The notes under the pieces are model-generated. The model was not told the origin of the DNA. It saw only the letters and a list, made by a program, of their open reading frames with translations, and did not search any database. Shown piece by piece: positions 1 through 6,729 of a stretch of 12,598 nt of DNA (position 1 is the first letter of the stretch; each line of letters starts with the position of its first letter). The DNA is from Ponticaulis sp. (lineage in GTDB: Bacteria > Pseudomonadota > Alphaproteobacteria > Caulobacterales > Hyphomonadaceae): assembly GCA_002699325.1 (NCBI GenBank), contig PABS01000126.1, forward strand, positions 12,833-25,430, given 5' to 3'. Made by a program: the position numbers and the translations under genes.

Positions 1-197
1 GTGCCAAACCCCAGCTCTGCGATGGTGAAATGCGGCTGATTACGCCAGCGCTCTCGCAGACCACACGGGGCAAGAAACACAGCACGCGTTTCCGCCAAAC
101 CATCTGAGGTCGAGAAATAGACATCATCAAAACCGGTCGCGACCGGCATGTCTTCGTCTTTCCATTCCAAATGTGGTTGATCGGGTAATCTTGGCAT
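1..197 (-). CDS. mnmD: MnmC/MnmD-type tRNA (mnm5s2U34) methyltransferase, N-terminal part (truncated by window edge)
   Basis: Only the first 65 codons are present; the gene continues past the left edge. The translation begins MPRLPDQPHLEWKDEDMPVA and contains FDDVYFS, GLAETRAVFL, an ERW segment and AELGFGT. These match the start of the MnmC methyltransferase domain as I recall it from E. coli MnmC (FDDVYFS..GLEETRYVFL...AESGFGTGLNF). The last motif opens the SAM-binding loop. The family carries out the final SAM-dependent methylation that gives 5-methylaminomethyl-2-thiouridine at the wobble position of some tRNAs. An in-frame TAA lies four codons upstream, so the ATG at 197 is the earliest possible start, although its ribosome site is poor. 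It lies 42 nt downstream of the TetR gene on the same strand and could be cotranscribed. Whether it is the one-domain MnmD or the bifunctional MnmC with an oxidase domain cannot be seen here. Confidence 0.82.
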   Translation of the reverse strand, partial: MPRLPDQPHLEWKDEDMPVATGFDDVYFSTSDGLAETRAVFLAPCGLRERWRNQPHFTIAELGFG

Positions 198-239
198 CTG
201 GCCGGTTTATCAGTCGCGCTGGAATCCGAAAGTCTGAAA

Positions 240-857
240 TCAGGGGCGTAGCGCCGCCAGAACATTCTGAGCAGACCGCATCGCGAGAACTTCTGGCAAA
301 GGGCCGCGCATGAGGACCAGCCGGTGCCAAACTGGCCCGAACAGCATCTCGCAGGTCGCGTCGATATCGTAATCGCGCTTGATCCGCCCGCGAGCAGCCG
401 CTTCAGCCAGGGTCGTTTTCAATGGCTTGCGGAAATGCGCATTAAACCACTGACGGAAGACTTCACCAGCTTGCGCGTCATCGGCTGCTGCCAGAAGCGC
501 GCTTCTTAACAGGTGCGCACCGTCACCGACACGAGCAAGTTCCGAAATCGGCTTGATGAAAGAAGCCATCTGAACGTCAATCGGCTGGTTGCTGACAATA
601 ATCGGGTCTTCAACTCGCGAGATCGCCGCCTCTACGGCAATAGACGCAATGCTCGGCCACCACCGATAGATCGTCTGTTTACTGGCTCGTGCTCGTTTGG
701 CCAGACGATCCGGGCTAAAGCCTCTCCAGCCTTGTTCGATAAGTTCTTCGCGCGCTGCTTTTAAAATGGCCTGTTTGGAGGCCTCACTCCGCTTTGGTCC
801 CTCGCGGCGCGGCGGCTTATCCATTTCAGGCGATATGGTTTTCAGTGTCCTGTCCAT
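240..857 (-). CDS. TetR/AcrR-family transcriptional regulator
   Basis: A 205-residue one-component repressor-type protein. Residues about 25-70 form the TetR N-terminal DNA-binding domain: an initial helix (SKQAILKAAREELIEQGW) and a helix-turn-helix FSPDRLAKRARASKQTIYRWW, with the typical TIYRWWPS recognition-helix end. The C-terminal half (around 90-205) is helical and ligand-binding-like. It ends with a LFGPVWHRLVLMRGPL-like stretch typical of one TetR C-terminal subfamily. The reading frame stays open up to a TTG at 908, but I chose the ATG at 857. It has a GGAAGG ribosome site 8 nt upstream, and an extended -10 promoter (886-894) lies between 857 and 908, which makes the longer start unlikely. 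The LysE-type exporter gene lies upstream on the same strand, so control of that exporter is a reasonable but unproven guess. The ligand is unknown. Confidence 0.9.
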   Translation of the reverse strand: MDRTLKTISPEMDKPPRREGPKRSEASKQAILKAAREELIEQGWRGFSPDRLAKRARASKQTIYRWWPSIASIAVEAAISRVEDPIIVSNQPIDVQMASFIKPISELARVGDGAHLLRSALLAAADDAQAGEVFRQWFNAHFRKPLKTTLAEAAARGRIKRDYDIDATCEMLFGPVWHRLVLMRGPLPEVLAMRSAQNVLAALRP

Positions 858-885
858 CCGTTCAGCCTTCCCGTACCCCAGAAGG

Positions 886-894
886 ATTATACCA
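886..894 (-). promoter_or_regulatory. Extended -10 promoter of the tetR-family gene
   Basis: The minus strand reads TGGTATAAT, a perfect TATAAT hexamer preceded by the TGn extension. The -35 region is poor (TTACGG at 17-nt spacing), as is common for extended -10 promoters. Transcription would start near 879, giving a leader of about 22 nt before the ATG at 857. This suggests that tetR has its own promoter apart from any read-through from lysE. Confidence 0.6.
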
Positions 895-954
895 GCAGAA
901 TGAAACAACCGTAATAAAGAAGCGCAGCTTAATCTCGCTTATTAGGAGAACTGA

Positions 955-1617
955 CTAATGAGACAGCTGCTGCGAAACCAGCGCCCAGACTACCGATCCG
1001 GCCATAAGAAGCGCAGCACAGACATAGAAAATTCGCGCGAAAACAGGGTCTGAGAACTTCCGCGCGAGAAGGCGAGCCGCCCCCGCATAAAGTGAGAGGC
1101 CGAACAATTCCGTCACGGTGACTGTGGCGATCATGACACAGATCTGGAAGATTATCGACTGTTCAGAGACGAAGAATGTCGGCAGCAAACCACCAAACCA
1201 GACCAGCGCATTTGGATTGCTGATCTGAAGGCCAAGGCCCCGGAAAAACAGTGAAACAGCCCGCCCATACTTGGGAGGCTTCTTCGCATTTTTACCGAAA
1301 ACCTTGCTGACGTCTTCCTCAAAATGGGTCGAAACGGGTTGGGTTGCGGTTTTCCAGGTCAGCCAGAGGATGAAGCAAATTCCGGCGATCTTCAGCGCAT
1401 TGAAAACTATCGGCAACTGCTGGAGCATCAATCCGGCGCCCGAAGCCGCGAGCGTAATCCAGATGACATTCGCTGCGCAAATGCCCAGCGCTGCTATCAT
1501 GGCCATAGTAAAACCATAGCGCAGCGCCGACGCCATAATCAGCATAACCGCCGGACCGGGCGTCAGCCCGCCAGCGGCGAAGAGGATAACCAGAGAGACC
1601 CAGAGTTCAAATTCCAT
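955..1617 (-). CDS. LysE/RhtB-family amino-acid exporter
   Basis: A 220-residue, strongly hydrophobic protein with about six membrane segments (roughly residues 4-24, 37-60, 68-88, 117-139, 145-170 and 190-212). Its first segment ends in the family hallmark TPGPAVMLI (residues 19-27), and ISNPNALVWFGG (about 131-142) is the other conserved LysE/RhtB region. Length and topology fit the family, whose members export amino acids such as lysine, threonine or homoserine lactone from the cytoplasm. The substrate cannot be read from sequence. A charged, Lys-rich loop (about 100-116) separates the two halves. The ATG at 1617 has a GGAG about 12 nt upstream. It lies 43 nt downstream of ppa with no clear terminator, so ppa-lysE read-through is possible. 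The TetR gene follows 97 nt downstream. Confidence 0.9.
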   Translation of the reverse strand: MEFELWVSLVILFAAGGLTPGPAVMLIMASALRYGFTMAMIAALGICAANVIWITLAASGAGLMLQQLPIVFNALKIAGICFILWLTWKTATQPVSTHFEEDVSKVFGKNAKKPPKYGRAVSLFFRGLGLQISNPNALVWFGGLLPTFFVSEQSIIFQICVMIATVTVTELFGLSLYAGAARLLARKFSDPVFARIFYVCAALLMAGSVVWALVSQQLSH

Positions 1618-1660
1618 AGGCGGTCAGAACTCCGGGGTCAGCAGAGGTGATCTTTAAAAC

Positions 1661-2194
1661 TCAGATCTCGCCCTTATAGCGCTTGATGGATGCTTCAATC
1701 AGCTCGTGCGCTTTCTCGACCCCGTAAATCGCTTCGATCTTCACCCATTTGTTCGGCTCCAGATCTTTGTAGTGCTCGAAGAAATGCTTGATTCGCTCAA
1801 GGAGAATGTCTGGAAGATCGTCCAGCGACTTCACCTTGTCATAATAGCTGGTGAGCTTGTTATGCGGCACAGCAAGAATTTTTTCATCCTGGCCGCCATC
1901 ATCTTCCATCATCAGAACGCCAATTGGACGCGCGCGAAGAACAGAGCCTGGCACAAGGGCGCGTTGACCCACACACATGACGTCGATCGGGTCGCCATCT
2001 AGGCTCAGCGTATGAGGAACGAAGCCATAATTACATGGATAGCGCATGCTGGTGTAAAGAAAGCGATCCACGAACATCGCACCGGAGTCTTTGTCGATCT
2101 CATATTTGATCGGCTCACCGCCCAGCGGAACTTCAATTACAACGTTCACATCAGATGGCGGGTTGTTGCCGCTAGAAATCTTACTCAGGTCCAT
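1661..2194 (-). CDS. ppa: Inorganic pyrophosphatase (family I, soluble)
   Basis: A 177-residue cytoplasmic enzyme that hydrolyses pyrophosphate to phosphate with Mg2+, pulling biosynthetic reactions forward. The family I signature DGDPID is at residues 66-71, supplying metal-binding D66, D68 and D71. Other active-site positions known from the E. coli enzyme are present with a one-residue shift: E21, K30, E32, R44, Y56 in MRYPCNYGF, and D98, D103 and K105 in [11 protein letters not shown]. Length is the usual 175-178. The ATG at 2194 is preceded by AGGGGA at a good distance. A candidate promoter lies at 2228-2256. It is downstream of argG on the same strand but probably expressed separately, since a likely terminator and promoter lie in the 150-bp gap. 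Confidence 0.97.
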   Translation of the reverse strand: MDLSKISSGNNPPSDVNVVIEVPLGGEPIKYEIDKDSGAMFVDRFLYTSMRYPCNYGFVPHTLSLDGDPIDVMCVGQRALVPGSVLRARPIGVLMMEDDGGQDEKILAVPHNKLTSYYDKVKSLDDLPDILLERIKHFFEHYKDLEPNKWVKIEAIYGVEKAHELIEASIKRYKGEI

Positions 2195-2227
2195 GAATTT
2201 CCCCTACGCGCTAGGCCTTTCCGGCTT

Positions 2228-2256
2228 CGTCTAGCGAGGCCAGCCAGATTGTGCAA
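2228..2256 (-). promoter_or_regulatory. Candidate Caulobacter-type housekeeping promoter for ppa
   Basis: On the minus strand TTGCACA (2256-2250) and GCTAGACG (2235-2228) are separated by 14 nt. This resembles the Caulobacter housekeeping consensus TTGACGS-N10-14-GCTANAWC. The predicted start near 2222 would give a leader of about 28 nt. A 6-bp inverted repeat, CGCTAG/CTAGCG (2209-2214 and 2231-2236), overlaps the -10 element and might be an operator, or chance. Confidence 0.4.
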
Positions 2257-2318
2257 GCGCAACAAATGAGTTTTGACTGATTCCGGCTATGCAGACACCC
2301 AAGCCCGCAATCACTGTC

Positions 2319-2349
2319 AAAAAAATCGAATTTTTGCTGAAAAATCAGC
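2319..2349 (-). terminator. Candidate intrinsic terminator of argG
   Basis: On the minus strand GCTGA-TTTT-TCAGC (2349-2336) forms a 5-bp hairpin that contains the argG stop codon. It is followed by an AAAAAT-TCG-ATTTTT hairpin-like run ending in seven T residues (2325-2319). The stem is short and AU-rich, so termination efficiency is uncertain, but hairpin plus T-run directly at the end of argG is suggestive. Confidence 0.4.
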
Positions 2350-3571
2350 CCTTATTTCGAGCGGCGAGTGTTCGCAGACGCAGTGCGTTCAACTTGATAA
2401 AGCCTTCGGCGTCCTTTTGGTCATAAGCGCCCTGATCGTCCTCAAATGTGACGAGCAGATCATCATAAAGCGACTGGTCTGAACGACGACCGGTTGTGAT
2501 GACATTGCCTTTATACAGCTGCAGACGGACTTCACCGGACACGTTTTCCTGGCTCTTGTCGATCAGGGCCTGGAGCATTTCGCGCTCTGGAGCAAACCAG
2601 AACCCATTATAGATCAGTTCCGCATATTTCGGCATCAGCTCATCTTTCAGATGGCCGGCGCCACGGTCCAGCGTGATGGATTCCATCGCTCGGTGAGCAT
2701 GAAGAAGGATGGTTCCGCCTGGTGTTTCATATACCCCGCGCGACTTCATGCCGACAAACCGGTTCTCAACCAGATCAATCCGCCCAATGCCATTGTCGTG
2801 ACCAAGCTTGTTGAGCGCCGTCAGCATGTCAGCAGGAGACAGATTCTCGCCGTTCAGAGATACCGGATCGCCCTTTTCAAAACCGATGGTGATTTCAGTG
2901 GCCTCGTCCGGCGCGTCCATTGGGCTCAGCGTGCGCTGGTGGACGTATTCCGGGGCGGATTCCCAGGGATCTTCCAGCACCTTGCCTTCGGAAGAGGAGT
3001 GCAGAAGGTTCGCATCAACGGAGAACGGTGCTTCACCGCGTTTATCTTTGGAAATCGGAATCTGGTGCGCCTCAGCAAATTCGAGAAGTGCCTCACGGCT
3101 CTTGAAGCTCCATTCCCGCCAGGGTGCGACGACGCGAATGTTTGGATTCAATGCATAGGCAGACAGCTCGAAACGCACCTGGTCATTACCCTTGCCGGTT
3201 GCGCCGTGCGCAATCGCATCAGCCCCGGTTTCTTCGGCAATCTCAACGAGGCGCTTTGTGATGAGTGGTCGTGCAATGGATGTCCCCAGCAGATAGGTGC
3301 CCTCATAAACCGCATTGGCGCGGAACATTGGAAAGACAAAATCGCGCACGAACTCTTCGCGAACATCTTCGATATAGATATTCTCATCCTTGATGCCGAG
3401 CAGACGCGCTTTTTCCCGCGCCGGGCCCAGCTCTTCGCCCTGCCCCAGATCAGCTGTAAAGGTCACAACCTCACATCCGAATTCTGTCTGCAGCCACTTC
3501 AGAATGATGGAAGTGTCGAGACCTCCGGAATAGGCCAGGACGACTTTCTTAGGCACGGTTCGGTTTGTCAT
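2345..3571 (-). CDS. argG: Argininosuccinate synthase
   Basis: A 408-residue cytoplasmic enzyme joining citrulline and aspartate, with ATP going to AMP and PPi, in the next-to-last step of arginine synthesis. The ATP-binding PP-loop is AYSGGLDTS at residues 13-21, and the second family signature [14 protein letters not shown] is at 122-135. RVVAPWREW follows (146-154). Length matches the usual 395-410. The frame is open upstream to 3760, but that 63-residue extension is rich in Cys, Trp and Arg and unlike the family. [19 protein letters not shown] is the natural start at 3571, despite a weak ribosome site. A possible promoter is TTGCGT-16-TATGGT (3655-3628, minus strand), with a short GC-rich hairpin in the leader (3600-3613). 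The PPi product is removed by pyrophosphatase, encoded next door. Confidence 0.97.
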   Translation of the reverse strand: MTNRTVPKKVVLAYSGGLDTSIILKWLQTEFGCEVVTFTADLGQGEELGPAREKARLLGIKDENIYIEDVREEFVRDFVFPMFRANAVYEGTYLLGTSIARPLITKRLVEIAEETGADAIAHGATGKGNDQVRFELSAYALNPNIRVVAPWREWSFKSREALLEFAEAHQIPISKDKRGEAPFSVDANLLHSSSEGKVLEDPWESAPEYVHQRTLSPMDAPDEATEITIGFEKGDPVSLNGENLSPADMLTALNKLGHDNGIGRIDLVENRFVGMKSRGVYETPGGTILLHAHRAMESITLDRGAGHLKDELMPKYAELIYNGFWFAPEREMLQALIDKSQENVSGEVRLQLYKGNVITTGRRSDQSLYDDLLVTFEDDQGAYDQKDAEGFIKLNALRLRTLAARNKG

Positions 3572-3907
3572 CGACGATCGGACTCTTTTTGCTGAATTGG
3601 GCCGATTTCGGCCAGATTTTCGCGCGCACCATATCCATCGGCCACAATCACGCAAGTGTATTGCCGGGCACGGCGCGGATTTTGCTTGAACTTCATGCGT
3701 GTTCCAGGTGGCTACACACCATGAGCACATGACGCAGCGCGAGGGGACGCAAAGGGACAAGCGGTATCATCCCTTGTTTCGGGACGCTGCTTTCGATGTG
3801 GATTGCAATTATGCATCCCGGCCCATTTTCGCTGTTCAGAAGGCGAAACTCTTGTCACACCGTCACACATCGCGACAGTCTGGTCGCACTCAATCTCGGG
3901 ACGATCC
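3572..3907. other. Divergent intergenic region between argG and the YihY gene
   Basis: These 336 bp must hold the promoters of both divergent genes. The argG-proximal part has the weak promoter TTGCGT-16-TATGGT and the palindrome GGCCGATTTCGGCC (3600-3613). The middle has a 6-bp inverted repeat, AAGGGA (3752-3757) with TCCCTT (3770-3775). GGGACG occurs at 3744, 3781 and 3898, and the related GGGACA at 3754. Near the plus-strand gene is a short repeat, GTCACACCGTCACAC. Short reading frames here overlap one another and resemble nothing I know, so I call no gene. Confidence 0.6.
3600..3613 (-). repeat. 14-bp GC-rich palindrome in the argG leader
   Basis: GGCCGA-TT-TCGGCC on the plus strand (GGCCGA-AA-TCGGCC in the argG transcript) is a perfect inverted repeat 28 nt upstream of the argG ATG. 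If transcription starts near 3621 it would form a stem-loop near the 5' end of the argG mRNA. It could be an mRNA-stabilising hairpin or a protein site; the sequence does not decide. Confidence 0.5.
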
Positions 3908-4807
3908 ATGTTCAGCTCACTCAAGGCACGCCTGAAGGGATCTTTTCTCGACGATCTGGCTGCGGCCTATTCCGAGAATGACATTCCAACGCGCGCGGCG
4001 GCGTTGTCGTTATACTCTATCATGTCGATCTTCCCTTTTATTGCGATCCTGGTCTGGATCACAACACTCAGCGGCTCGCCGCGGGAGGCTCATCTGTGGT
4101 CTGCGCGGCTTTCGGTTTTCCTGCCACCTGATTTTGCCGAGCTGGTGAACAATGAAATCGAGTATCGGCTCAGCCTGTCAGAAAACACGTCCAGCCTGCT
4201 CCTCATTTTTCACACTCTATTGCTACTGTTCAGTGCCGGAGCTGCATTAAGGTCGCTGCTATTCGGCTTTCGGGAAATCGCTGAAGCGGACGACACAATT
4301 GGCATTGCAGGCGTTGTCCTGAGATCCTTTCTTTTCGTGATCCCAGTGGTGTTTTTTGTGTTTATTGCATCCATGGTTGTTGCGGTTCTGAGCTATGTTT
4401 CGATCACCCTCACCTCTGCGCTTCAATCAACCTGGCTGATATCGCCACTCCTATGGACGTTGATGACAGCGATCCTGGTTGGAATGCTGAACGGTGTTTA
4501 CGCCTCCAGCCTGATCGGACATCAGATTCTTCCCATTCATGGCTGGCTCGGTTCGGCCATCGCTGCGGCGCTGATATCCGTTGTCACGATCGGACTGACG
4601 ACCTATTTTCAAATCAACCCGGTGAACCGCGATTGGTACGGGTCCCCAGGCTTCATCATTAACGTCCTGCTCTGGTTTTACGCCTGCGCGAGTTGTCTTC
4701 TGCTTGGCGCTCAGATCAATGCCGTGAAGAACGCTCGTGCCAGACGCGGGTCAGCGGCGACGCCCGCCCAGAACACCGCGCAGCAGATAACGAACCACCT
4801 CTCGTGA
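3908..4807 (+). CDS. YihY/BrkB-family inner-membrane protein
   Basis: A 299-residue integral membrane protein of the YihY/virulence factor BrkB family (once misnamed ribonuclease BN). Its molecular role is not established. About six membrane segments lie near residues 34-54, 95-120, 134-162, 177-197, 212-234 and 247-270. Family features are the N-terminal RAAALSLYSIMSIFPFIAI region (29-47) and the late LLWFYACASCLLLGAQINAV stretch (254-273). The latter resembles the conserved aromatic-LLGA motif near the C-terminus. The open frame reaches a TTG at 3803, but the ATG at 3908 gives the normal family length; its ribosome site (GGGA) is modest. The last 18 codons overlap, antiparallel, the end of the HerA-like gene. 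The Ala/Gln/Asn-rich tail there looks like a non-conserved extension. Confidence 0.88.
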   Translation: MFSSLKARLKGSFLDDLAAAYSENDIPTRAAALSLYSIMSIFPFIAILVWITTLSGSPREAHLWSARLSVFLPPDFAELVNNEIEYRLSLSENTSSLLLIFHTLLLLFSAGAALRSLLFGFREIAEADDTIGIAGVVLRSFLFVIPVVFFVFIASMVVAVLSYVSITLTSALQSTWLISPLLWTLMTAILVGMLNGVYASSLIGHQILPIHGWLGSAIAAALISVVTIGLTTYFQINPVNRDWYGSPGFIINVLLWFYACASCLLLGAQINAVKNARARRGSAATPAQNTAQQITNHLS

Positions 4808-6241
4808 GAGAACTCGGACTCCACTTTTTATGGCTGCCTCCCCGATAGACTGGCGCGATGACGACCTTCGCCGGCTTGGCGCCTTCTTGGCTTTTTCCTT
4901 GGCTTCGCGCTCAGCGAGCTCTGCTTCTTCTTTCGCGGCCCTGGCTTCGCGTGCCTCAAGAAGCTCATAGGCTGACTCCCGATCCACTGCCTCTTCGTAC
5001 TGACCAGCGATCGGGCTTTCCGCCATGACAGTCTGGCGCTCAGCAGACGTGGCGGGCCCGAGACGCGAAGCTGGTGGTCGGATCAGCGTACGGGCAACCA
5101 CGCTTGGCACACCCTTGGCGTCCAGCGTCGAGACCAGCGCTTCGCCAACACCTAGATCAGTGATCACTTCCTCTGTGCTGAAGGCTTCATTCTCGCGAAA
5201 ACTATCTGCTGCCGCTTTTACAGCGCGGCGCTCGGCTGGCGTATAGGCGCGGAGTGCGTGCTGAATACGATTTACGAGCTGTGCTAATACGCTATCCGGA
5301 ATATCTCGCGGATTCTGAGTGACGAAGAACACGCCGACGCCTTTGGATCGGATAAGCTTCACAACCTGCTCAATCTTCTCAAGAAGGGCGCGCGGCGCAC
5401 TGTCAAACAGGAGGTGCGCCTCATCAAAGAAAAAGACAAGCTTGGGTTTATCCGGATCGCCAACCTCAGGAAGTTCCTCGAACAATTCCGAAAGAAGCCA
5501 CAGAAGGAAGGTGCAATACAGACGCGGACTGTTGATCAGGCGAGTGGCATCCATCACGTTGACATACCCGCGGCCGTCACGCGTCGTGCGCAGAAAGTCA
5601 CTGAGCTGCAGAGCTGGCTCGCCGAACAGCACCTCGCCACCTTCACGCTCGAGCACGAGCAGCCGACGCTGAATTGCGCCCAGACTCGCGGGCGAGACAT
5701 TCCCATACTGTCGGCCGATTTCATCTCTGTTCTCACCCACAAATACGAGCATCTTCCGCAAGTCTTTGAGGTCCAGCAGCAAGAGCTTCTGATCGTCAGC
5801 GACTTCAAATGCAATTGTGAGAACGCCCTCCTGAACTTCGTTCAGCTCGAGAAGACGTGACAGAAGCGTGGGCCCCATCTCAGACACGGTTGTCCGGACG
5901 GGATGACCCTGCTCGGCAAATACATCCCAGAAGATGGTCGGTGCTTCGGAATAGTTATAAGCATCGAGGCCAATGGTTTCCGCGCGCTTGTTCAATGCCT
6001 GGTGGAGCTTGTGATCCTGGCTTCCCGGCTGAGAAATGCCGGAAAGATCACCCTTAACATCCGCGCAAAATACGGGGACGCCAGCATCGGAAAAGCCTTG
6101 AGCCAAAATCTGGAGCGTGACGGTTTTTCCGGTGCCGGTAGCGCCAGCAACCAGGCCATGCCGGTTCGCACGATTGAGCAGCAAAAGCTGCGGCTCGCTT
6201 TGGGTTTCACCCGCCCCGCCAATGAAAATCGAACCACCCAT
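4751..6241 (-). CDS. HerA-like P-loop ATPase (DUF853, YjgR type)
   Basis: A 496-residue HerA/FtsK-superfamily ATPase of the helicase HerA-like, DUF853 class (E. coli YjgR); its cellular role is not firmly known. Walker A is GATGTGKT (33-40), preceded by NRHGLVA. A second conserved block, FCADVKGDLSGIS, is at 58-70. Walker B is KLVFFFDEAHLLF (267-279), and VTQNP (308-312) is a sensor-like motif. Residues 427-455 are a charged Glu/Ala/Arg/Lys helix, likely coiled coil, then an Arg/Ser-rich linker (456-463) and a basic tail, YLLRGVLGGRRR. That tail resembles the usual C-terminus of the family, so the overlap with the convergent YihY gene is in genuine sequence. The ATG at 6241 has an excellent AGGAGG 5 nt upstream. 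No nurA nuclease partner is next to it, unlike HerA-NurA systems. Confidence 0.93.
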   Translation of the reverse strand: MGGSIFIGGAGETQSEPQLLLLNRANRHGLVAGATGTGKTVTLQILAQGFSDAGVPVFCADVKGDLSGISQPGSQDHKLHQALNKRAETIGLDAYNYSEAPTIFWDVFAEQGHPVRTTVSEMGPTLLSRLLELNEVQEGVLTIAFEVADDQKLLLLDLKDLRKMLVFVGENRDEIGRQYGNVSPASLGAIQRRLLVLEREGGEVLFGEPALQLSDFLRTTRDGRGYVNVMDATRLINSPRLYCTFLLWLLSELFEELPEVGDPDKPKLVFFFDEAHLLFDSAPRALLEKIEQVVKLIRSKGVGVFFVTQNPRDIPDSVLAQLVNRIQHALRAYTPAERRAVKAAADSFRENEAFSTEEVITDLGVGEALVSTLDAKGVPSVVARTLIRPPASRLGPATSAERQTVMAESPIAGQYEEAVDRESAYELLEAREARAAKEEAELAEREAKEKAKKAPSRRRSSSRQSIGEAAIKSGVRVLSREVVRYLLRGVLGGRRR

Positions 6242-6373
6242 GTCACCCTCCTCAGACCCGAAGACGGATCCTATAGCCTGTCACGAGGTTTTCGGAAGTG
6301 TGCGTTCTAAATTGCGTTAGGGTTAACACTGGTAATATCGAGTCAAACGCGTTAGATTGGGCATATTGGAGAT

Positions 6374-6410
6374 AACTGTTCAGTATTTATTCGACATTAC
6401 AAACTGTTCA
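6374..6410. repeat. Two direct copies of AACTGTTCA, 28 bp apart
   Basis: AACTGTTCA occurs at 6374-6382 and 6402-6410. The first copy extends into the palindrome ACTG-TT-CAGT. The start-to-start distance of 28 bp is close to an integral number of helical turns, as for paired protein sites on one face of DNA. The copies lie in the AT-rich part upstream of the weak plus-strand promoter, a place suited to an activator or repressor of gdhZ. The binding protein is unknown. Confidence 0.5.
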
Positions 6411-6489
6411 TGTGTGAAAACTGACTTTTTGCACAGAAACCCTTTTTCTACGCTTGGCAAAAGTTAAAATCGAACTCATATACCCCGTC

Positions 6490-6610
6490 TTAGCTTACGA
6501 TCTCCGCATGGAGGTTGAGCAGAATGGGCCTCCGCGTGCGTCCCCCACCCAGCCTGCGGAATGAGGCCCTTAGGACCCGTCAAACACGTCCCCGTTTGAC
6601 GGGTCCGCCC
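6490..6610 (+). ncRNA. Candidate structured RNA or gdhZ leader with two C-rich hairpin loops
   Basis: A GC-rich island in an otherwise AT-rich intergenic region. Stem-loop A pairs GGGCCTC (6526-6532) with GAGGCCC (6563-6569), extended by CGC/GCG across a bulge. Its roughly 20-nt loop contains GCGTCCCCCACCC. Stem-loop B is the perfect 13-bp hairpin at 6573-6606 with loop ACGTCCCC. Both loops therefore expose CGTCCCC on the plus strand. Tandem hairpins with C-rich loops are a known design of alphaproteobacterial regulatory RNAs that bind G-rich ribosome sites. No T-run follows hairpin B, so a free RNA would need another 3' end. The alternative is a structured 5' leader of gdhZ. Strand and ends are inferred; it matched no RNA family I could recall. 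Confidence 0.33.
6573..6606. repeat. Perfect 13-bp inverted repeat with 8-nt spacer
   Basis: GGACCCGTCAAAC (6573-6585) is exactly complementary to GTTTGACGGGTCC (6594-6606), with spacer ACGTCCCC. As RNA this is a very stable hairpin on either strand. There is no adjacent T-run on either strand, so it is not an ordinary intrinsic terminator. Confidence 0.92.
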
Positions 6611-6729
6611 CCCAAATATTGCGGCGGCACTCGCTGGTTTTCTGGAAAATTCATTCTTTATCAGCTGAAGTAATTGAAACTTCACTGTCTTTAATGTCAC
6701 GCATTGTGGCATGTTATTCCTCTCCAATG

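Noticed and set aside
811..824. A DnaA-box-like TTATCCATT.
   Set aside because: It is a single site with two mismatches to TTATCCACA inside the tetR coding region; there is no cluster, so no origin is called.
2651..3595. A 314-codon open frame on the plus strand opposite argG.
   Set aside because: It is entirely antisense to a clear ArgG with all signatures, its translation is rich in Arg/Cys/His and resembles no family, and no ribosome site precedes it. It is a shadow of the ArgG codon pattern.
3572..3760. A 63-residue N-terminal extension of ArgG.
   Set aside because: It is rich in Cys, Trp and Arg and not part of the family; starting at 3571 gives normal length.
4751..6241. A HerA-NurA type antiviral or DNA-repair system.
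   Set aside because: The protein is of the stand-alone DUF853/YjgR type and no nurA, sir2 or other effector gene is adjacent; the neighbours are housekeeping genes.
6490..6610. The structured island as 6S RNA or SRP RNA.
   Set aside because: The stretch CAGCCTGCGG recalls the 3' end of E. coli 6S RNA, but the pairing here is local rather than end to end, and the length is short. The conserved SRP RNA tetraloop region is absent.
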